NCBI RefSeq assembly: GCF_002001105.1
Contig: NZ_MUNP01000059.1
Location: 62,001 to 126,000, forward strand
Direction of reading: 5' to 3'
Source of the DNA: Rhodanobacter sp. C06
Lineage (GTDB): Bacteria; Pseudomonadota; Gammaproteobacteria; Xanthomonadales; Rhodanobacteraceae
DNA length: 64,000 nt
Shown: in pieces, positions 37,044-45,604 of the stretch
How the letters are laid out: each line of letters opens with the position of its first letter
Numbering within the stretch: the stretch's first letter is position 1
Program-made: the position numbers and the translations under genes
The notes under the pieces: model-generated
Told to the model about the DNA's origin: nothing
Database searches by the model: none
The model's input: the letters and a program-made list of their open reading frames with translations, nothing else

Positions 37044-38168
37044 TCAGAGCCGCGCGAGAAAGCTGCCGATGGCGTGGCTGTAGTTCTCGATGTCGACGAG
37101 GAAGGCGTCGTGGCCCTGCGGCGAGTCCAGCGCCACGAATTCCACCGCGGCACCGGCGGCCTGTAGGCCTTCAGCGATCTGCTCCTGCTGCTCCAGCGGG
37201 AACAGGATGTCGGTGCTGACGCCGATCACCAGCGCGCGCTCGATGCGGATGCGCTTGAGGCCTTCGGCCACGCTGCCCCCGCCGTATTCGGCGATGTCGA
37301 ACCAGTCGCTGGCGCGCGAGAGGTAGAGGTAGCTGTTCGGATCGAAGCTGCGCACGAAGCGGCGGGCGTGGCCTTCGAGGTAGGACTCCACCTGGAATTC
37401 GAAACCAAACGGCTGTTCCTCGCGCTGCTCGGCGTCGAGGCGGATGCGCGCGAAGCGGCCATTCCATTCCATCGCCGAGCGGTAGGTGATGACGCCCAGC
37501 TTGCGCGCGATGCTCATGCCCATGTCGGGGTAGCGCGTGCCGTCGGCATGGATGTCGTAGTCGCCGCCGGCCCAATTGGGGTCGAGCCGGATCGCCTCGC
37601 GCTGCAGCGAGCGGATCGCGATGGCGAACGGCTGCGCCTGCGGCGCGGTGTCCACGCTGACGTGGGCGCGCACGGTGCCGGGATGCAGCAGCATGTAGGC
37701 CAGCGCGGCCATGCCGCCCATCGAGCAGCCGACCAGACAGGCGAGGCGCTCGATGCCGAGGCCTTGCACCACGTCGTGCGCGGCGTTCGCCACGTCTTCC
37801 AGCGCGAGTTCCGGAAAATCCAGCCGGTACGCCTCGCCGGTGGCGGGGTTGATCGAGGCGGGGCAGGTGGAGCCCTTGTCGCTGCCCAGCGAGTTCACGC
37901 AGATCACGAACCAGCGCGAGCTGTCGATGGCCTTGCCAGGGCCGGCCATGCCTTCCCACCAGCCGGGTGTGGGATCTTCCGCGCTCGACATCATGTGCGC
38001 GCTGGGCGAGAGGCCGGTGAGCACCAGGATCGCGTTGTCGCGCGCGGCGTTCAGCGTGCCCCAGGTCTCATAGGCCACGCGCGCGCCGTGCAGCGTGCCG
38101 CCGCGCTTCATGGGGAACGGCGAGGGCAGGACACAGTAGCGGCGGGCGTCGGCCGATCCTTCGGGCAT
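37044..38168 (-). CDS. metX: MetX-type acyltransferase (homoserine or serine O-acyltransferase)
   Basis: A 374-aa alpha/beta hydrolase-fold acyltransferase. The nucleophile is Ser149 in VGCSMGGMAAL; Asp and His are in STDILFP and GHDAFLVD. The segments GLSPSAHMMSS, WWEGMAGPGKAID and NSLGSDKGSTCPASINPATG are MetX landmarks. MetX acylates homoserine for methionine synthesis; relatives in Xanthomonadales have been reported to succinylate serine for cysteine synthesis, so the substrate may be serine and succinyl-CoA. It follows ccmI by 3 bp and is probably co-transcribed with the ccm operon. Confidence 0.88.
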   Translation of the reverse strand: MPEGSADARRYCVLPSPFPMKRGGTLHGARVAYETWGTLNAARDNAILVLTGLSPSAHMMSSAEDPTPGWWEGMAGPGKAIDSSRWFVICVNSLGSDKGSTCPASINPATGEAYRLDFPELALEDVANAAHDVVQGLGIERLACLVGCSMGGMAALAYMLLHPGTVRAHVSVDTAPQAQPFAIAIRSLQREAIRLDPNWAGGDYDIHADGTRYPDMGMSIARKLGVITYRSAMEWNGRFARIRLDAEQREEQPFGFEFQVESYLEGHARRFVRSFDPNSYLYLSRASDWFDIAEYGGGSVAEGLKRIRIERALVIGVSTDILFPLEQQEQIAEGLQAAGAAVEFVALDSPQGHDAFLVDIENYSHAIGSFLARL

Positions 38169-38171
38169 GGC

Positions 38172-39212
38172 TCAAAGCACCTTGTCGATGGTGATGGCGA
38201 TGGGCGTCCTGCGGTCGGTGTCCACGACGCCGGCGCTGCCTTCGAGGTCGCCGGGCTGGGCGATCGGCTGGCCGCTGTGGCTGATGCGCGCGGAAACCAC
38301 CACGCGCGCCACCGAGGAGAGCTTCAGCTCCGGCGTCATCGCCATCGCGTCGCTGAGCGTGGCGGCGACGGGCAGCGCGCCGGCGTCGAACTTCGCCACG
38401 GCCAGCGGCATCGGCGGACCGCTCACCGCGCGGGCGTAGACGTAGAGCTGGTCGCCGGGTTTGAGCTTGCCCTTGAGCGCGGGAGCGAGGCTCACTTCCA
38501 CCTTCAGCGCGGCGCCCTGGCGGGCGACGGGCGCGGGCTCGTCGGCGGGCTTGATGCCGGCGCGGGCCTCGGCGTTCGCGATCTGCTCGGCCACGGCCTT
38601 GGCCACGCTGGAGCCGGGTTCCAGCAGCGGCTGCAGCTTGCGCCAGGTGGCGGCGGCGTTCGCGTACTGCGTGTGCTGGAACTGGCTGATGCCGAGCAGC
38701 CACAGCGCGCGCTGGCTGTCCGGCTGCAGCTCCAGCGCGTGCTGCAGCAGCGCTAGCGCGCGGCCCTCGATCAGGTGGTCGCTGCGCGCCATCGAGTCGG
38801 TCTCGGCCCAGCCCACCATCGCCGCCACGTTGTTCGGATCGATCTTGAGCGCCTGGTCCCAGGCGTCGCGTGCTTCCTCCGGCTGCTTCAGCGCGGTGGT
38901 GGCCTGGGCGAGCAGGGCCCAGCCCTGTGCATCGTTCGGCTGTTGCTGGAGATGCGCGCGCAGTTCGGTCAGCGCCTGCTGGAAATCCATCGGCTTGGGC
39001 GCGGCGGGCACGCCATCCAGCGCGACGGGCGTGCCGATGTGCAGGTACAGCGCGCCGGCGCCGATCGGCAGCAGCAGGGCGATAGCCAGCGCCAGCGCGA
39101 ACACACTGCGTGGGCGGCCATGGCGGCGACCTTCGCGCAGCAACGGCACCAGCAGCAGGGCCAGCGCCACCGCAACCATCGCGGCGGCGAGCAGATAGAA
39201 CGCGAGCTTCAC
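38172..39212 (-). CDS. ccmI: Cytochrome c biogenesis protein CcmI (CycH)
   Basis: A 346-aa inner-membrane protein with two N-terminal helices (FYLLAAAMVAVALALLLVPLL; VFALALAIALLLPIGAGALYL) and a periplasmic TPR domain (about 85-230, e.g. NDAQGWALLAQATTALKQPEEARDAWDQAL). CcmI holds apocytochrome c for heme ligation with CcmFH. The start overlaps the ccmH stop (ATGA). Confidence 0.92.
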   Translation of the reverse strand: MKLAFYLLAAAMVAVALALLLVPLLREGRRHGRPRSVFALALAIALLLPIGAGALYLHIGTPVALDGVPAAPKPMDFQQALTELRAHLQQQPNDAQGWALLAQATTALKQPEEARDAWDQALKIDPNNVAAMVGWAETDSMARSDHLIEGRALALLQHALELQPDSQRALWLLGISQFQHTQYANAAATWRKLQPLLEPGSSVAKAVAEQIANAEARAGIKPADEPAPVARQGAALKVEVSLAPALKGKLKPGDQLYVYARAVSGPPMPLAVAKFDAGALPVAATLSDAMAMTPELKLSSVARVVVSARISHSGQPIAQPGDLEGSAGVVDTDRRTPIAITIDKVL

Positions 39213-39787
39213 CAGTCGTCCCCCATGTCGGCCGGCGCGTTGCCGGCCTGCCTGCCGTCGGCAGGCTTGTCATCGTCGATGGCACCGTTGCCGCGGTTGC
39301 GCCGGCGGATCGCCACCGTGACCACCGCGCCGCCGGCCAGCAGGATCGCCAGCGGCCCGAACCACAGCAGCCAGGTGCCCGGCTTCAGCGGCGGGTCGTA
39401 CAGCACGAAGTCGGAATAGCGATCCACCAGGTACTGCTTGATCTCGGCGTCGCTCTTGCCCTGCTGCATCAGCTGGAACACTTCCAGGCGCAGGTCGCGG
39501 GCGAGGTCGGCGTTGGAGTCGGCCAGGTTCTCGTTCTGGCAGACCATGCAGCGCAGCTGCTTCGTGAGGTTCTGGAAGCGCACTTCCTGCGCGTGGTCCT
39601 GGAACGGCAGCGGCTCGATCGCGCCGCTGGCGGCGAAGGCGTGGCCGGCAAACATCAGCAGCGCTACCACCGAAACCCGTAGGAGCGCACCCTGTGCGCG
39701 ACGGCTCTTGCGCGGGCTTTCGGCGAAGGGCATTCGCGCACAGGGTGCGCTCCTACCGGAGGGGCGTTGCCACGGGAACAGGCTCAT
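39209..39787 (-). CDS. ccmH: Cytochrome c biogenesis protein CcmH, with in-frame palindrome insertion
   Basis: A 192-aa apocytochrome-reducing thiol protein. The active motif LRCMVCQNENLADSNADLA puts Cys80 and Cys83 in the periplasm, and one C-terminal helix (GTWLLWFGPLAILLAGGAVV) anchors it. The start at 39787 is fixed by the 4-bp ATGA overlap with ccmG. Residues about 10-36 (SAPCARMPFAESPRKSRRA...) are encoded by the 78-bp palindrome 39679-39756, a multiple of three, so the reading frame passes through it. The signal-like helix VSVVALLMFAGHAFA follows. Without this insert the protein would have the normal length. Confidence 0.9.
   Translation of the reverse strand: MSLFPWQRPSGRSAPCARMPFAESPRKSRRAQGALLRVSVVALLMFAGHAFAASGAIEPLPFQDHAQEVRFQNLTKQLRCMVCQNENLADSNADLARDLRLEVFQLMQQGKSDAEIKQYLVDRYSDFVLYDPPLKPGTWLLWFGPLAILLAGGAVVTVAIRRRNRGNGAIDDDKPADGRQAGNAPADMGDDW
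39679..39756. repeat. Palindrome of the GGAGCGCACCCTGTGCGCGA family inside ccmH
   Basis: Perfect 23-bp arms (39679-39701 and 39734-39756) around a 32-nt spacer. It is a sister of 17433-17507. Total length 78 bp, exactly 26 codons, fully inside ccmH and upstream of its signal-anchor helix. Confidence 0.9.
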
Positions 39788-40326
39788 GGCGCCTCCCGCT
39801 TCACGGCATCGATCGCCGGCTGCAGTTCCCGCGCGATCACCTCGGGGGTGAGCGGGCCGATGTGCTTGTAGCGGATCACGCCCTTCGCATCGATCAGGAA
39901 GCTCTCCGGCGCGCCGTACACGCCGAAGTCGATCGCGGTGCGGCCGGGCTGGTCGGCGATCACCAGGTCGTAGGGGCTGCCGTGCTCGCGCAGCCAGCGC
40001 CTGGCGTCGTCGGGCACGTCCTTGTAGTCGTAGCCCACCAGCGCGATGCCGAGCTGGCGGCCGTCGGCCATCAGCACCGGGTGTTCCTCGGCGCAGGCCA
40101 CGCACCAGCTGGCGAACACGTTGATGAGGTAGGGCTTGCCGAGCAGGCTGGCCTTGGTCACGGTCTGGTCGGGCGCGTCCAGTTTCGGCAGCGCGAAATC
40201 CGGCGCGGGCTTGTCGATCAGCGGCGACGGCACGTAGCGCGCGTCGTGCCAGCTGTTCCACCAGATGCCGAAACCGAACAGGCCGACCAGGCTGATGAAG
40301 ACGAGGAGCGGCACGAAGCGCTTCAT
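39784..40326 (-). CDS. ccmG: Thiol:disulfide interchange protein DsbE/CcmG
   Basis: A 180-aa membrane-anchored thioredoxin-like protein. The N-terminal helix (FVPLLVFISLVGLFGFGIWW) leads to a periplasmic domain with ASWCVACAEEHPVL (Cys75 and Cys78) and IDAKGVIRYKHIGPLTPEV with the cis-Pro region GAPESFLID. It keeps CcmH and apocytochrome c reduced. It overlaps ccmF upstream and ccmH downstream by 4 bp each. Confidence 0.95.
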   Translation of the reverse strand: MKRFVPLLVFISLVGLFGFGIWWNSWHDARYVPSPLIDKPAPDFALPKLDAPDQTVTKASLLGKPYLINVFASWCVACAEEHPVLMADGRQLGIALVGYDYKDVPDDARRWLREHGSPYDLVIADQPGRTAIDFGVYGAPESFLIDAKGVIRYKHIGPLTPEVIARELQPAIDAVKREAP

Positions 40327-42302
40327 GCAGGCGACTCCTGCGGTTGCGGCTCGATCGGCGGAAATGCGGCTTCGGCCGCGATGCGCTTGATACGGAAGCG
40401 GCGGTCACCGGCGCAGACGAAGCCACCCAGCATCATCAGCAGGCCGCCGCCCCAGATCCAGCGGATGAAGGGCTTGTAGTACAGCCGCAGCGCCCAGGCA
40501 CCCTCGATGTTGTTCGCGTCCATCGGCTCGCCCAGCGCCACGTACAGGTCGCGGAACACGCCGGCGTCCACGGCCGACTCGGTCTGCACCTGCTCGCGCG
40601 CATAGGTGCGCTTCTGCGGATGCATCACCGCCACGGTGCGGCCGTCGCGCGACACGGTGACCACGCCCTGGTCGGCGCGCCAGTTCGGGCCGGTGGTGCG
40701 GTGCACGCCGTCGAAGCGGAAGTCGTAGCCGGCTATGACTTCGTGCTGGCCAGGCGCCAGGCGCACGTCATGGGTGACGCTCAGCGACTCGGACAGCAAC
40801 ACGCCGATCACGAACACGGCGACGCCCAGGTGCGCCAGCAGCATGCCTGCCATCTCGGCCGGATAGCGGCGGCCACGCGGCAGCTCGCGCCAGCGCTTGA
40901 GCGCGTACAGCAGCACACCCACCGCGATCCACACCGCCGCGGCCACGCCGGCGATCGCCTTCAGCTGGCCCTGCACGAAGAACGCCGCCACGATCGCGCA
41001 GGCCGCCGCGGCGATGCCGGCGCGCAGCGCCACCTGTTTCAGCGCGCCGCCGTCGGCCTTGCCCCAGTGCAGGAACGGCCCGAACGGCAGCAACAGCACG
41101 ACCGGCGCCATCAGCAGCGGGAACAGCAGGCCGAAATAGGGCGGGCCCACCGAGATGCGGCCCAGGTGCAGCGCGTCGCCGATCAGCGGGAACAGCGTGC
41201 CCAGCATCACCATCGCCGCGGCCACCGCGAACATCAGGTTGCCGATCAGCAGCGCGGTCTCGCGCGAGATAATCTGGAAAGGCCGGCCGCCGGTCACCTT
41301 CGGCGCGCGCAAGGCGTACAGCAGCAGCGAGCCGCCCACCACGATCGCCATGAAGATCAGGATGAACACGCCGCGGCGCGGATCGGAGGCGAACGCATGC
41401 ACCGAAGTGAGCACGCCCGAGCGCACCAGGAAGGTACCCAGCAGCGAGAACGAGAACGCGAAGATCGACAGCAGCAGGGTCCACGCGCGCAGGCCGCCGC
41501 GCTTCTCGGTGATCGCCTGAGCGTGGATCAGCGCCGCGCCGATCAGCCACGGCATGAAGCTGGCGTTCTCCACCGGGTCCCAGAACCACCAGCCGCCCCA
41601 GCCCAGTTCGGCATAGGCCCACCAGCTGCCGGCCACGATGCCCAGGGTGAGGAAGCCCCACGCCGCGTTGGTCCACGGTCGCGCCCAGCGCACCCAAGCC
41701 TGTTCGACTTCACCGCCGAGCAGTGCCGCGATGGAGAACGCGAACGCCACCGAGAAGCCCACGTAGCCCATGTACAGCACGGGCGGGTGGAAGGTCATGC
41801 CGGGGTCCTGCAGCACCGGGTTGAGGTCGGCGCCGTTCGCCGGCATCGGCAGCAGGCGACCGAACGGATCGGAGGTGAAGATGATGAAGGCGAGGAAGCC
41901 GATCGCGACCAGTCCCATCACGCCCAGCACGCGCGCGGCGAACACCTCCGGCAGCTTGTGGCTCAGTGCGGCCAGCGCCACCGTCCACACGTTGAGGATC
42001 AGGATCCACAGCAGCAGCGAGCCCTCGTGCGCGCCCCATACCGCGGCGATGCGGTAGTACCAGGGCAGGGTGAGGTTGGAGTTGTCGGCCACGTATTGCA
42101 CCGAGAAATCGAAGTGCAGGAAGGCCCACGCGAGGATGCCGAACGCCATCGCCACGAACACCGCCTGGCCGGCGGCGGCGGGGCGGGCCACCGCCATCAG
42201 CGCGCGGTTGCCGCGCCACGCGCCGATCAGCGGCAGCACGCCTTGCGCGATGGCGAGCAGGAAGGCGAGTACCAGCGCGAGCTGGCCGAGTTCGGGGGTC
42301 AT
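40323..42302 (-). CDS. ccmF: Heme lyase CcmF
   Basis: A 659-aa inner-membrane protein with about 15 helices. The tryptophan-rich heme-handling motif WGGWWFWDPVENASFMPWL is present, as are FHPPVLYMGYVGFSVAFAFS and SSF-like GSWWAYAELGWGGWW. CcmF attaches heme from CcmE to cytochrome c with CcmH. It begins 106 bp after ccmE, a gap filled by a repeat, and overlaps ccmG by 4 bp. Confidence 0.95.
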   Translation of the reverse strand: MTPELGQLALVLAFLLAIAQGVLPLIGAWRGNRALMAVARPAAAGQAVFVAMAFGILAWAFLHFDFSVQYVADNSNLTLPWYYRIAAVWGAHEGSLLLWILILNVWTVALAALSHKLPEVFAARVLGVMGLVAIGFLAFIIFTSDPFGRLLPMPANGADLNPVLQDPGMTFHPPVLYMGYVGFSVAFAFSIAALLGGEVEQAWVRWARPWTNAAWGFLTLGIVAGSWWAYAELGWGGWWFWDPVENASFMPWLIGAALIHAQAITEKRGGLRAWTLLLSIFAFSFSLLGTFLVRSGVLTSVHAFASDPRRGVFILIFMAIVVGGSLLLYALRAPKVTGGRPFQIISRETALLIGNLMFAVAAAMVMLGTLFPLIGDALHLGRISVGPPYFGLLFPLLMAPVVLLLPFGPFLHWGKADGGALKQVALRAGIAAAACAIVAAFFVQGQLKAIAGVAAAVWIAVGVLLYALKRWRELPRGRRYPAEMAGMLLAHLGVAVFVIGVLLSESLSVTHDVRLAPGQHEVIAGYDFRFDGVHRTTGPNWRADQGVVTVSRDGRTVAVMHPQKRTYAREQVQTESAVDAGVFRDLYVALGEPMDANNIEGAWALRLYYKPFIRWIWGGGLLMMLGGFVCAGDRRFRIKRIAAEAAFPPIEPQPQESPA

Positions 42303-42313
42303 GGCTGGAGGCC

Positions 42314-42441
42314 GGGAACGGGGAACGGGAAACGGGGAACGGTGTGTTGCGATGCGATGGACATGGTCTTGCTCCGGTCAGGCGATGGAGGACGGGACGC
42401 GATGGGCTTACCCGCCACCCGCTCCCCGTTCCCCGTTTCCC
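42314..42441. repeat. GGGAACGGGGAACGGG inverted repeat between ccmE and ccmF
   Basis: Facing arms, GGGAACGGGGAACGGGAAAC-type at 42314-42341 and GCTCCCCGTTCCCCGTTTCC at 42421-42440. The right arm reaches into ccmE and encodes its last residues. Confidence 0.7.
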
Positions 42442-42890
42442 TCTTCTTCGATCTTCTTGTCCGCATGCGCCTTCGCCATCGCGTCCTTGAGCTCCTTCGG
42501 CATGTAGGTCTCGTCGTGCTTGGCGAGCACCTCGGTGGCCACGAAGCGGGCGCCGTCCATGTGGCCGGTGGCGATCACCGACTGGTTGTCGCGGAACAGG
42601 TCGGGCAGGATGCCGGTGTATTCCACCGGCATCGCGCCTCCGGCGTCGACCACGGTGAAGGTGACCTGCAGCGAATCCTTGCTGCGCTGGATCGAACCGG
42701 CCTTGACCATGCCGCCGAGACGGAAAGTCTTGTACTGCGTCGCCTGACCCGACTGCACCTGGCTCGGGGTGAACAGGTAGTTCATGTTCTGCTGCAGCGC
42801 GTACACGCCGAGGCTGATCGCCAAGGCGGCGGCGATCGCCACCACGACCACGATGGTGAGCCGGCGCTTGCGGGTGGGGTTCATGGCCAT
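42408..42890 (-). CDS. ccmE: Heme chaperone CcmE
   Basis: A 160-aa periplasmic chaperone with one N-terminal helix ([24 protein letters not shown]), an OB-fold domain, and the heme-binding [12 protein letters not shown] with covalent His125 and Tyr129. The last residues, [13 protein letters not shown], come from an arm of the repeat 42314-42441, so the normal C-terminus has been replaced. The start at 42890 has AGGAA at good spacing. Confidence 0.94.
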   Translation of the reverse strand: MAMNPTRKRRLTIVVVVAIAAALAISLGVYALQQNMNYLFTPSQVQSGQATQYKTFRLGGMVKAGSIQRSKDSLQVTFTVVDAGGAMPVEYTGILPDLFRDNQSVIATGHMDGARFVATEVLAKHDETYMPKELKDAMAKAHADKKIEEEGNGERGAGGG

Positions 42891-42905
42891 GGATGTTCCT
42901 GCCCC

Positions 42906-43139
42906 TCAGGGCGATCGCGAAACGGAAGTGGCGCGACGCTCGCGCGCGGCCTGGCGCGTCAGCCGGCCGCGCAGTTCGCGCAGGATGCGGCGGCGGCGCA
43001 GCCGCGGCGCCAGCGTGTCGGCGACCAGCACTGCGAAGAACACCGCATAGGCCGGCCATACATAAGCCGCATAGCCGCCCATCCTGAAGAAGGCGGCCGC
43101 GTCGCCACCCACGGCCAGTAAGTGCTGCATGGCGCTCAT
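42906..43139 (-). CDS. ccmD: Heme exporter protein CcmD
   Basis: A 77-aa small membrane protein with one helix (GGYAAYVWPAYAVFFAVLVADTL) followed by a very basic tail (RLRRRRILRELRGRLTRQAARERRA), as in CcmD. It stabilises the CcmABC:CcmE complex. The start at 43139 overlaps the ccmC stop by 4 bp, which fixes the reading frame. Confidence 0.88.
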   Translation of the reverse strand: MSAMQHLLAVGGDAAAFFRMGGYAAYVWPAYAVFFAVLVADTLAPRLRRRRILRELRGRLTRQAARERRATSVSRSP

Positions 43140-43894
43140 GGAGTTGCCTCCGCCTCGGCGATCTGGCGCACCCAGTCCTTGCCGCCCTCCAGCGCCAGCA
43201 GGTCGGTGCGCGCGCGGCGGCACAGGCTGGCCGCATAGTAGGCCTTGGTGGCCAGCGTCATCACCAGCAGCGGCCACAGCATGTCCCAGGCCATCTTCGA
43301 ATGGCCGAACACGTTCACCGTGCTGCCCTGGTGCAAGGTGTTCCACCACACCACCGAGTAGTGCACGATCGGCACGTTGATCACGCCGATGATCGCGAGG
43401 AAGCTCGCGGCGCGCGCGCCCTGGCGGCGATCCTCGAACGCGTGGTAAAGCCCGATCACGCCGAGGTACAGGAACAGCAGCACCAGCTCGGAAGTGAGCC
43501 GCGCATCCCAGGTCCACCAGGTGCCCCACATCGGCTTGCCCCACAGCGAGCCGGTGACCAGGGTGATGAAGGTGAACGCCGCGCCGATCGGCGCCGATTC
43601 CATCGCCACCACCTCGGCCAGTTTCATGCGCCACACCAGCGCCATGAAGCCGGACACGCCCATCACCGCGTAGACGAACATGCTCATCCACGCGCTGGGC
43701 ACGTGGATGAAGATGATGCGGTAGGCGTCGCCCTGCTGGTAATCCGCCGGCGCCAGCACCAGGCCGCCGTACAGGCCGATCGCGCCGGCGAGCAGCGCCA
43801 GCCCCATCGCCCATGGCCGCACCGCACCCGCGAAGCGATAGAACGTCGGCGGCGAGCCGAGCTTGTGCAACCAGAGCGGGATCCACTTCGACAT
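43136..43894 (-). CDS. ccmC: Heme exporter protein CcmC
   Basis: A 252-aa inner-membrane protein with six helices and the heme-handling motif WGTWWTWDARLTSELVLLFLY; His residues in IIFIHVPSAWMS and VPIVHYSVVWWNTLHQG are the conserved ligands. It loads heme onto CcmE. The start at 43894 (MSKWIPLWLHKLG) is standard. Upstream lies the structured element copy 2 rather than a plain spacer. Confidence 0.95.
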   Translation of the reverse strand: MSKWIPLWLHKLGSPPTFYRFAGAVRPWAMGLALLAGAIGLYGGLVLAPADYQQGDAYRIIFIHVPSAWMSMFVYAVMGVSGFMALVWRMKLAEVVAMESAPIGAAFTFITLVTGSLWGKPMWGTWWTWDARLTSELVLLFLYLGVIGLYHAFEDRRQGARAASFLAIIGVINVPIVHYSVVWWNTLHQGSTVNVFGHSKMAWDMLWPLLVMTLATKAYYAASLCRRARTDLLALEGGKDWVRQIAEAEATP

Positions 43895-43897
43895 GCT

Positions 43898-44164
43898 AGA
43901 GCCTGCTAATGCCCGCCAAGTGCCCCGCGCCGGGATCTGTTTGCGCGCAGCCCAAGGAGGAACGAAGGAGTGGACGTCCGTCCACGACCGAGAGATGACG
44001 CCGGAATGCGGGCAAACAGACCCGGCCCTGCGGGTTGCCATCGAGTGGCCGCCATGCGGCAGCCCGCGGCTTGGCCTGACGGCCAGTCAGGCCGGCGCCA
44101 CGCCCTACCACCTGGCGACCACTCGATGACAACGCGAGGTACTTGGTGGGCATTAGCAGGCTCT
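43898..44164. repeat. Structured three-way-junction element, copy 2
   Basis: 267 bp that fill the whole gap between ccmB and ccmC. P1: 43898-43928 with 44134-44164, 31 bp with two G-T pairs and one mismatch. P2: 43929-43949 with 44007-44026, same sequence core as copy 1 (CTGTTTGC/GCAAACAG), capped by GTGGACGTCCGTCCAC (43970-43985). P3: 44034-44048 with 44119-44133, one mismatch. The innermost hairpin GCCTGAC/GTCAGGC differs from copy 1. Its right end overlaps the last base of the ccmB stop codon. Confidence 0.85.
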
Positions 44165-44850
44165 CAGGCGTCCAGGGCAATGCGCAGGGCTGCTGCGCAG
44201 GCCAGCGGCGCCAACACCACGCAGAGGATGAGTGCGGCGCCCAGCCAAGCGACCGGGGCGAACCACGGAAGGCCCTCTTGGGCGGCTGCCACGGCACCGG
44301 CCGCGAAGATCACCACCGGCACGCACAGCGGCAGCAACATCAAGGCCAGCAGCATACCAGAGCGCCGCGTGCCGGCCGTCAGCGCCACCAGCACCGCGCC
44401 GAGCAGGCTGAGCAGCGGCGTGGCCAGCAGCAGGGCGAGCAGCAGCGCGGGTATCGCGGTGGTCGGCAGGTGCAGCATCCCGGCCAGCAACGGCGCGATC
44501 ACGACCAGCGGCAGCGCGGTGGCGAGCCAGTGCGCCAGGATCTTCATGCCCAGCATCAGCGCCAGCGGCTGCGGCGCCAGCACCAGCTGTTCCAGCGAGC
44601 CATCCTCGATGTCGCTGGCGAACATCGCGTCCAGCGCCAGCAGCATCGCCAGCAGCACGGTCACCAGCACCACGCCGCCCGCGATCCGCTGCAGCAACGC
44701 CAGGTCCGGCCCCAGCGCGAACGGGAACAGCACCACCACGATCACCGCGTACAGCACCGGCATCGCCAGGTCGCCGCGCCGCCGCCATGCCAGCAGGAGA
44801 TCCCGCCGCAACATCGCGGCGCAGGCTCGCGGCAGCGAGGCGCGGCTCAT
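44164..44850 (-). CDS. ccmB: Heme exporter protein CcmB
   Basis: A 228-aa permease of the CcmAB ABC complex with six hydrophobic segments, including DLLLAWRRRGDLAMPVLYAVIVVVLFPFALGPDLALLQRIAGG and LAHWLATALPLVVIAPLLAGML. CcmAB uses ATP to release holo-CcmE from CcmCD. Its stop codon abuts structured element copy 2. Confidence 0.94.
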   Translation of the reverse strand: MSRASLPRACAAMLRRDLLLAWRRRGDLAMPVLYAVIVVVLFPFALGPDLALLQRIAGGVVLVTVLLAMLLALDAMFASDIEDGSLEQLVLAPQPLALMLGMKILAHWLATALPLVVIAPLLAGMLHLPTTAIPALLLALLLATPLLSLLGAVLVALTAGTRRSGMLLALMLLPLCVPVVIFAAGAVAAAQEGLPWFAPVAWLGAALILCVVLAPLACAAALRIALDA

Positions 44851-44907
44851 GGCTGTGCTCCCTCCCCTGTGAGCAAGGGGATGGGAATGGAAACATGGCG
44901 ATGCGGC

Positions 44908-45540
44908 TTATGCATGCATGCGTATCCGCTGCGGCTCGCCGCCGTGGAACCCCACCGCGCCATGGCTGCTCACCAGCACGGCGCCGCCAGCTGCCACGTG
45001 CCTCTCCAGCAGGCGATTGACCAGCGCAATGCCGTGCCGGTCGAGGTTCGCGTACGGCTCATCGAGCAGCCACAGCGCCGCCGGCTGCAGCAGCAGGCGC
45101 GCCAGCGCGGCGCGCTTCTTCTGCCCGGCGGAGAGCCGCCGCAGCGGCTCGTCCCCGTAGCCGGCGAGGCCGACCTCGTCGAGCACGGCATCCACCGTGA
45201 TGTCGTCGCGCCGGCCGTGCAGGCCCGTCGCAAAGACGAGATTCTCGCGCGGGCCCAGCTCCAGCTTCTGGCCCAGCTGGTGGCCGAGGAACAGGATCTC
45301 GCCCGCACAGGCGTCGCGCTGCCACGGTGCGCCGCGCCACAACAGCCGGCCCTCGCTCGCGTGCAACAGGCCGGCCAGCAGGCGCAGCAAGGTGGTCTTG
45401 CCGCTGCCGTTGTCGCCCTCGACCAGTGCCAGCTCGCCCGCGTTCAGGCGGAAATCCAGCGGCGCGAACACCGGCTCGTCCTGGCGGTGGAAGCTCAGGC
45501 GATGCGCTTCAAGCAAGGGGACGGAAGTAGCTGCGGTCAT
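44908..45540 (-). CDS. ccmA: Cytochrome c biogenesis ATP-binding protein CcmA
   Basis: A 210-aa ABC ATPase. Walker A GDNGSGKTT (42-50), Q-loop region FLGHQLGQKLELGPRENL, signature LSAGQKKRAALARLLL, Walker B LWLLDEPYANLD and the H-loop SSHGAVG are all present. It powers CcmB. First gene of the ccmABCDEFGHI-metX operon. The start at 45540 (MTAATSVPLLEAHRL) is preferred over an upstream ATG. Confidence 0.95.
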   Translation of the reverse strand: MTAATSVPLLEAHRLSFHRQDEPVFAPLDFRLNAGELALVEGDNGSGKTTLLRLLAGLLHASEGRLLWRGAPWQRDACAGEILFLGHQLGQKLELGPRENLVFATGLHGRRDDITVDAVLDEVGLAGYGDEPLRRLSAGQKKRAALARLLLQPAALWLLDEPYANLDRHGIALVNRLLERHVAAGGAVLVSSHGAVGFHGGEPQRIRMHA

Positions 45541-45604
45541 TGCTTCCATTGTCCGCAATGCCCCGCGGGCTTGTCCATGCGGCGTGCTGCCGCTGGGTGG
45601 CGAC

